Source: Polyrhizophydium stewartii (lineage: Eukaryota; Chytridiomycota; Chytridiomycetes; Rhizophydiales). From it: a stretch of 11,635 bases of DNA. Position 1 is the first letter of the stretch; each line of letters opens with the position of its first letter. The notes beneath the pieces were generated by a model. The model was not told the DNA's origin. It worked only from the letters and a program-made list of their open reading frames with translations, and did not search any database. Where the stretch lies: assembly GCA_027604665.1 (NCBI GenBank), contig JADGIZ010000577.1, positions 1 to 11,635 of the forward strand. The letters run 5' to 3'. Shown in pieces: positions 8,088 through 11,635 of this stretch. Position numbers and translations under genes: made by a program.

Positions 8088-8306
8088 CACGGGCCTCTTG
8101 TGGTGGTGTGTCGCACCTGCATCTTGTTAGATTCCGAAGGCACACGGTCGTGGGACGCCGCGCGACAGATGATGCGGCGTGTGGCCTTGTCGTCGCACGG
8201 CGAGCGCGGTCGAGGCTCCGCGCCATTCGCACACGACGCCAGCACCGCAGGCACTCAAATGGGCGGCGGCGTCCATTAACCAAGCTCCTGTGCGTGAACA
8301 TCCGGG

Positions 8307-8903
8307 ATGCACCGTTCCGCGCCGGCCTTGGTCGTTGCGCTGCTCGCTGGCGTGGCCGCGGCACAGGGGCCCGAGATCCCGGCCATGGACTCGCCGACGC
8401 CGACCAAGATCGAGACGAGCACCCGCATGCCGACAACGAGTCCGACGTCCACGACATCGTCGACGTCGACGCCGCCGCGGACGACGCCGCCGCGCACCAT
8501 CATCAGCCTCCCACTGCCGCCGATCCCGACTCTTGAACGCACGCTCAGCTTGCCGATCCCGACTCTTGAGCGCACGATCAGCTTGCCGCTGCCGTCGCGC
8601 TTCCCGATCCCGACCATCGCGCAGACGGCGAGCGCGGCCGAGCCGACGGTCGCCGCGCGCACCTGGAGCATCCCGCTGCCCACGGTGCTGCCGATCCCAA
8701 CCGTGTTCCCGACGTGGGCGGCCGGATCGGCGCGTACAACGACGACAACAACGACGACGACGGGATCGCGCACCATGCTGCCTCCGACGGCGCCTCCCGT
8801 GCCGACGTTCAAGCCGGCCATGTCGGGCAGTGATGCAGCGCACGCCGCGCATGCGCTCGCCCTGGGCGTGCTGGCGTGTGCGTGGTGCCTGCTTGCGGCG
8901 TGA
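8307..8903 (+). CDS. Secreted Ser/Thr/Pro-rich protein, probably GPI-anchored
   Basis: A single exon of 198 residues. The start at 8307 gives a clear signal peptide: MHRSA, a hydrophobic core ALVVALLAGVAAA and a likely cleavage site near AAAQG. The mature part is rich in Thr, Ser and Pro, including a run of nine threonines, as in heavily O-mannosylated wall proteins. The middle has short repeats, IPTLERTLSLP and IPTLERTISLP, then related IPT-containing copies. The last 22 residues or so form a hydrophobic tail (ALALGVLACAWCLLAA) after a small-residue stretch SGSDAAHAA, the layout of a GPI-anchor signal. No enzymatic domain is visible. It is likely a cell-surface or wall mucin-like protein. 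The family is not recognised, and such proteins diverge fast. A competing minus-strand frame across the same bases is Val/Gly-rich and lacks such organisation. Confidence 0.75.
   Translation: MHRSAPALVVALLAGVAAAQGPEIPAMDSPTPTKIETSTRMPTTSPTSTTSSTSTPPRTTPPRTIISLPLPPIPTLERTLSLPIPTLERTISLPLPSRFPIPTIAQTASAAEPTVAARTWSIPLPTVLPIPTVFPTWAAGSARTTTTTTTTTGSRTMLPPTAPPVPTFKPAMSGSDAAHAAHALALGVLACAWCLLAA
8521..8586 (+). repeat. 33-bp coding tandem repeat (IPTLERT unit)
   Basis: Two adjacent 33-bp copies, 8521-8553 and 8554-8586, differing at two bases. Each encodes an 11-residue unit with IPTLERT followed by L or I and SLP. A looser third copy follows (FPIPTI). Confidence 0.85.
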
Positions 8904-8969
8904 GATGCGGTGCCGCGAATGAACTGCGTTGTGCATGTGAGCTTGCCGACAAGTTTCCCTCATTCGAAC

Positions 8970-9969
8970 ATGGCATCACGAAGGCGCGGATACCGAGCGG
9001 CAGCCGACGACGACGACGACGATACGCTCAAGCCGAGCGACATGCTCAACGAGGAGGGTGAGTGCCAGACCGGCGCATGCACATCCCATGGCGCGGCCAC
9101 TGCTGCCACCGCTCCAGGTCCACTCGCACAGGTCCCGGTCGGCTGACGCTCCGGCACAGAGCAGGACGCCGTGATCGACAACCTCAAGAAGAGCGACGAC
9201 AACAGCAACCTTGTCTTCAAGGTGCGCTGCGGCCGCTGCGCATGCACAGCACCGGCGCCGCCCGTGGAAGCCATGGGCACTCTGCTGCGGCGTGTGCTGA
9301 CCGTGCGGCCGCCCGGCAGATCATGTTCACGCTGCTGTCGTGGTCGTTTGCGTTTGGGTGCGTCGCCAGCCAGCGTCCGTCAGCCCCTGTCGTCGGCGTC
9401 ACGCCCCGGCTGACGCCCCCCCCCTGTGCAGATACGTCGTCTCGCTGCTGTACCCAACGGACCCGTCGGAGGAGGCGCTGCTGCCCTCCGAGCGCACGCA
9501 TCCGCGGCTCTTTGTGATGAGCCTCTGCGTCTCGCTCGCCGTCACGACGCTGTCACCGGTGCTCATGTTCGTGGTCACGCCCGTGGCCGAGCCCGCGCCG
9601 GAACCCGCATCCGAGACTCCCGTGTCCAAGACGGCCGCCAAGCGACAGCGCAGGGCGAGCCGCGGCGGCAGCAGCAGCAGCAGCACGCCCCAGCGCGTGC
9701 TGCCGCCCACGGCGTTCAACCCGCTGTCGCTGCGCGAGAGCCCGACGCCGCTCACCAAGGCCTTTTACGCAGCGGTGCTGGTCGCGGCCGTCCCGCTCGC
9801 GAGCATGCTCGCGGCGTCGGGGCTCGCGCTCGGCAACACGGAGCTGTCGTTCTGGGGCCTGCCCGTCATCAACGTGATCGTGGTGGGCTTCGCCACCCGT
9901 GAGATGGCGCGGGTCCATGGCCAGATCGGCACACTCGAGGACAAGAAATACAAGCTCAAGGGCGTCTGA
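8970..9969 (+). CDS. Four-helix membrane protein of unknown function
   Basis: Four exons, 8970-9057, 9160-9221, 9320-9357 and 9432-9969, giving 241 residues. All three introns (102, 98 and 74 bp) have GTGAGT or GTGCG donors, a CTGAC branch site and a CAG acceptor. The N-terminus is basic then acidic (SRRRGYR, a six-Asp run), followed by a short helical stretch EEEQDAVIDNLKKSDDNSN. Predicted membrane helices lie at about 51-70, 89-112, 172-195 and 201-217. Between helices 2 and 3 is a long polar loop with KRQRR and a Ser run, probably disordered and cytosolic. The C-terminal tail is charged and ends KKYKLKGV. The motif LLPSERTHPRLF before helix 2 looks conserved in character and could be a useful search seed. 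I do not recognise the family. The start is only 66 bp past the previous stop. Confidence 0.8.
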
Positions 9970-10249
9970 CGAGACAACGAGGCTCGATCTTTGACGGCGT
10001 GCATATTTGTGCTTGCAGGGAATGCGGGGGTGCTGTTTATCTCCGTGGGGATTTGGTTGTCTGGAATGGGCCGGGACCTGTGGTGTTGGCGGCGATGAAG
10101 GCGACGGGCGGCAGCCGCGCCGCGCCGACGCGGGCATCGGCGCGGCTGCCGATGGATGGAGACGAATGAGATCGTGTGGGTGCGGAGTGACGGTGACTGA
10201 AAGAAGGAAGAACAAGGCAAGGCGCACCAAGGCGCTTTGGCGCGCCAGA
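9970..10249. other. Convergent intergenic region
   Basis: 280 bp between two genes that end towards each other. It holds both 3' UTRs. No canonical AATAAA was seen on either strand; a minus-strand GATAAA near 10036 is the closest match. Nothing else recognisable. Confidence 0.4.
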
Positions 10250-11570
10250 TCAGCTGCTGTCTGGCGTGGCGAGTCGGTCTGCGGCGGCGGCAATCTCGTC
10301 GCTGTTGCTGGCGCGCTTGTCGGTGCTGCGCGTGGCAGTCGAGTCGCGCTTGACGCTGCGTGGCGGCTGCGGGGTCGTGTGGGCGGGCGTTTGCGGGTGG
10401 TGGCTCGGGGTGGGCGACTTTTGGCGCTGCAGCGATGCATGGCTCGGGGGCGCTCCCGAGAATAAGTTGCTCATCGAGTCCTGGCGGCCGAGCCCGTTCT
10501 GGTTGAAGGTTCGGTTGACGAAAACGTGCGGCTGCTGCTCAATCTGCTGCTGCTGCTGCTGTTGCTGCTGCTGCAGCGCGGCGAGCACGGTGGATCGGCG
10601 GCGCAGGTCCTCGGCGTTGGCCTGGAACGAGGTTGCGGCCATCTCAAACGCCAGCGTCAGGCAGCGGATCCAGTCCTGGTAGTCGATCGAGGTGCGGCAG
10701 ACGAAGCGCAGGTCCGTCTTTGACAGATGCACGACAAAGGTGCAGGCCGAGCCCAGGGCAACCTCGTCCGAGATTGCCTTGACCTCGTCAAAGTGGATGA
10801 AGACGGGCGAGTCTGTGCGGGTCTCTGAGGGCAGGATGACGAGGAGCGGGGTCGCTGCGGTGCGAAAGGTATCGCAGGCGGAGGAGGTGCGGCGGCGGCG
10901 ACGGCGGAGGTGCGATGAGGAGGCGGGATGCGCGGTGGGATGTGGCGAATGCGTGTCAGGGCTCAGGCGCATGCGGCGGCAGGCACGGCGCTGTCGCCGG
11001 TGACGGCGCAGGCGGGGGCGCTGTGTGAGTGTGTGCCGTGCGTGCAGCGTCGGCCAAGGCCGCCCGGCGGAGGTGCGGGCGCAGCGGGCGGGCCATGGGC
11101 GGAGGCGGCGGGTTGCACGGTGCACACACGGCGGAGGCGGAGGTGTCCGGACCAAGCCGGGCGGAGGCAGCGGCGGCGGCAGAAGCGGCGGGAGACATAT
11201 GCGGGCGGGCGGGCGCACCTTTGACGGCGGCAAAGGCGATGTTGCCCAGCCAGGGGATGGACCGGGCGTCGACGGGGCGGCTCGGGTCCGACACGAACAG
11301 CAGCTCGTAGACGGACTGGATGTCCTGGACGGACAGCGGGGCGCAGAGCACGACGTACTTGTCGAAGCTCATCAGGCCCTTCTTGAGCGACACGACGGAG
11401 CGCTTGACGAGGAAGGAGGATGTTGCCCCGGGGGTGGGCGACGTGGGCGGCAGGGTCGCGGCGAGGCCGGCGACGGTCGGGTGGACGGATGGGACGGGCG
11501 ACATGGGCGACACGGGCGACATGGGCGACATGGGTGGCGCGGGGAACTGGGCGGGCTGCGGCGTGTCCAT
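10250..11570 (-). CDS. PH-like domain protein with polyQ and phospho-site-rich tail (may extend 5')
   Basis: Two exons, 11570-11219 and 10854-10250, giving 318 residues from the ATG at 11570. The 364-bp intron has a GTGCGC donor, a CTGAC branch site near 10956-10960 and about 100 nt without AG before the CCGCAG acceptor. Residues 1-50 are Pro/Ser/Met-rich with MSP repeats. Residues 53-191 look like a PH-type domain: FLVKRSVVSLKKGLMSFDKY, strands LLVILPSE, VFIHFDEV and TFVVHLSKTDLRF, then a final helix with tryptophan 179. A run of ten Gln (212-221) and a disordered tail follow, with RQDSMSN, RQKSPTP and KRDST as likely kinase or 14-3-3 sites. It probably binds a membrane lipid or protein partner; the role is unknown. 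The frame stays open to the window edge at 11635 with coding-like sequence, and the ATG context is weak, so the true start may lie outside. Confidence 0.7.
10544..10573 (-). repeat. CAG/CAA repeat encoding ten glutamines
   Basis: Nine CTG and one TTG triplets on the plus strand, in frame as a polyglutamine run just after the PH-like domain. Such tracts vary in length between strains. Confidence 0.9.
11496..11531 (-). repeat. 9-bp tandem repeat encoding MSP/VSP units
   Basis: Four 9-bp units of GGGCGACAT or GGGCGACAC on the plus strand, in frame as Met-Ser-Pro or Val-Ser-Pro near the N-terminus of the PH-like protein. Each unit gives a Ser-Pro site. Confidence 0.8.
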
Positions 11571-11635
11571 GCGGGGTGCTGGCGGGTGGGCAAAGTTGCT
11601 TTGGCTGCCGCAGCGGTCGCTCGGGCGGTGAGCCC

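Larger units (their letters stand above)
7966..8306. other. Intergenic: MPC2 3' UTR and promoter of the GPI-type gene
   Basis: 341 bp between MPC2 and the next plus-strand gene. The first 125 bp act as the likely MPC2 3' UTR, with a GCTGCC-type repeat and an AATAAA. The rest (about 8090-8306) should be the promoter of the secreted protein gene; no TATA box was found. A 15-bp sequence GCTGCTGCTACTGCC occurs both in the MPC2 coding tail (7930-7944) and here (8023-8037), which suggests a local duplication or convergent repeat growth. Confidence 0.5.

Noticed and set aside
6868..8457. Minus-strand frame of 529 codons across MPC2
   Set aside because: Very Arg-rich, crosses introns, exons and UTR alike, and opposes a clear MPC2 gene.
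8127..8963. Minus-strand Arg-rich and Val/Gly-rich frames opposite the secreted protein gene
   Set aside because: No signal, domain or promoter feature; the plus frame has a signal peptide and a GPI-type tail in the right order.

Overview
The window is nuclear DNA from a eukaryote, most likely a fungus. It is GC-rich, its genes are cut by short GT-AG introns, and it carries a CHS7-type chitin synthase export chaperone, a fungal DUF4436 membrane protein and an MPC2 mitochondrial pyruvate carrier subunit. A protein joining an MLKL-like N-terminal helical domain, a TKL kinase and plant-type leucine-rich repeats suggests an early-diverging zoosporic fungus, for example a chytrid. That placement is inference and of modest certainty. 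Nearly every intron has a readable CTGAC or CTGAT branch site followed by an AG-free stretch up to the acceptor, and this made it possible to resolve the exons by eye.

Layout, left to right: (1) 1-827, plus strand, 3' part of a CHS7-like chaperone gene. (2) 1086-2320, minus strand, four-exon DUF4436 membrane protein, convergent with CHS7. (3) 2321-2641, a shared divergent promoter with tandem repeats. (4) 2642-6784, plus strand, a 14-exon, 1015-residue protein with an MLKL/HeLo-like helical domain, a catalytically complete non-RD TKL kinase and about 17 plant-type LRRs. (5) 6991-7965, plus strand, four-exon MPC2, with a hexanucleotide microsatellite inside one intron. (6) 8307-8903, plus strand, a single-exon secreted Ser/Thr/Pro-rich protein, probably GPI-anchored. 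(7) 8970-9969, plus strand, four-exon four-helix membrane protein of unknown function. (8) 10250-11570 or further, minus strand, two-exon PH-like protein with a polyQ tract and a phospho-site-rich tail.

The genes do not form a pathway; this looks like ordinary gene-dense fungal DNA around one remarkable gene. The standout is gene 4. Its domains match, in one chain, the parts that animal necroptosis splits between a RIPK-type kinase and MLKL, with an LRR sensor-like array added. The LRR array is itself notable: after five intronless repeats, each 24-residue repeat is one 72-bp exon (one exon holds two), and every intron splits the same leucine codon in the same phase.
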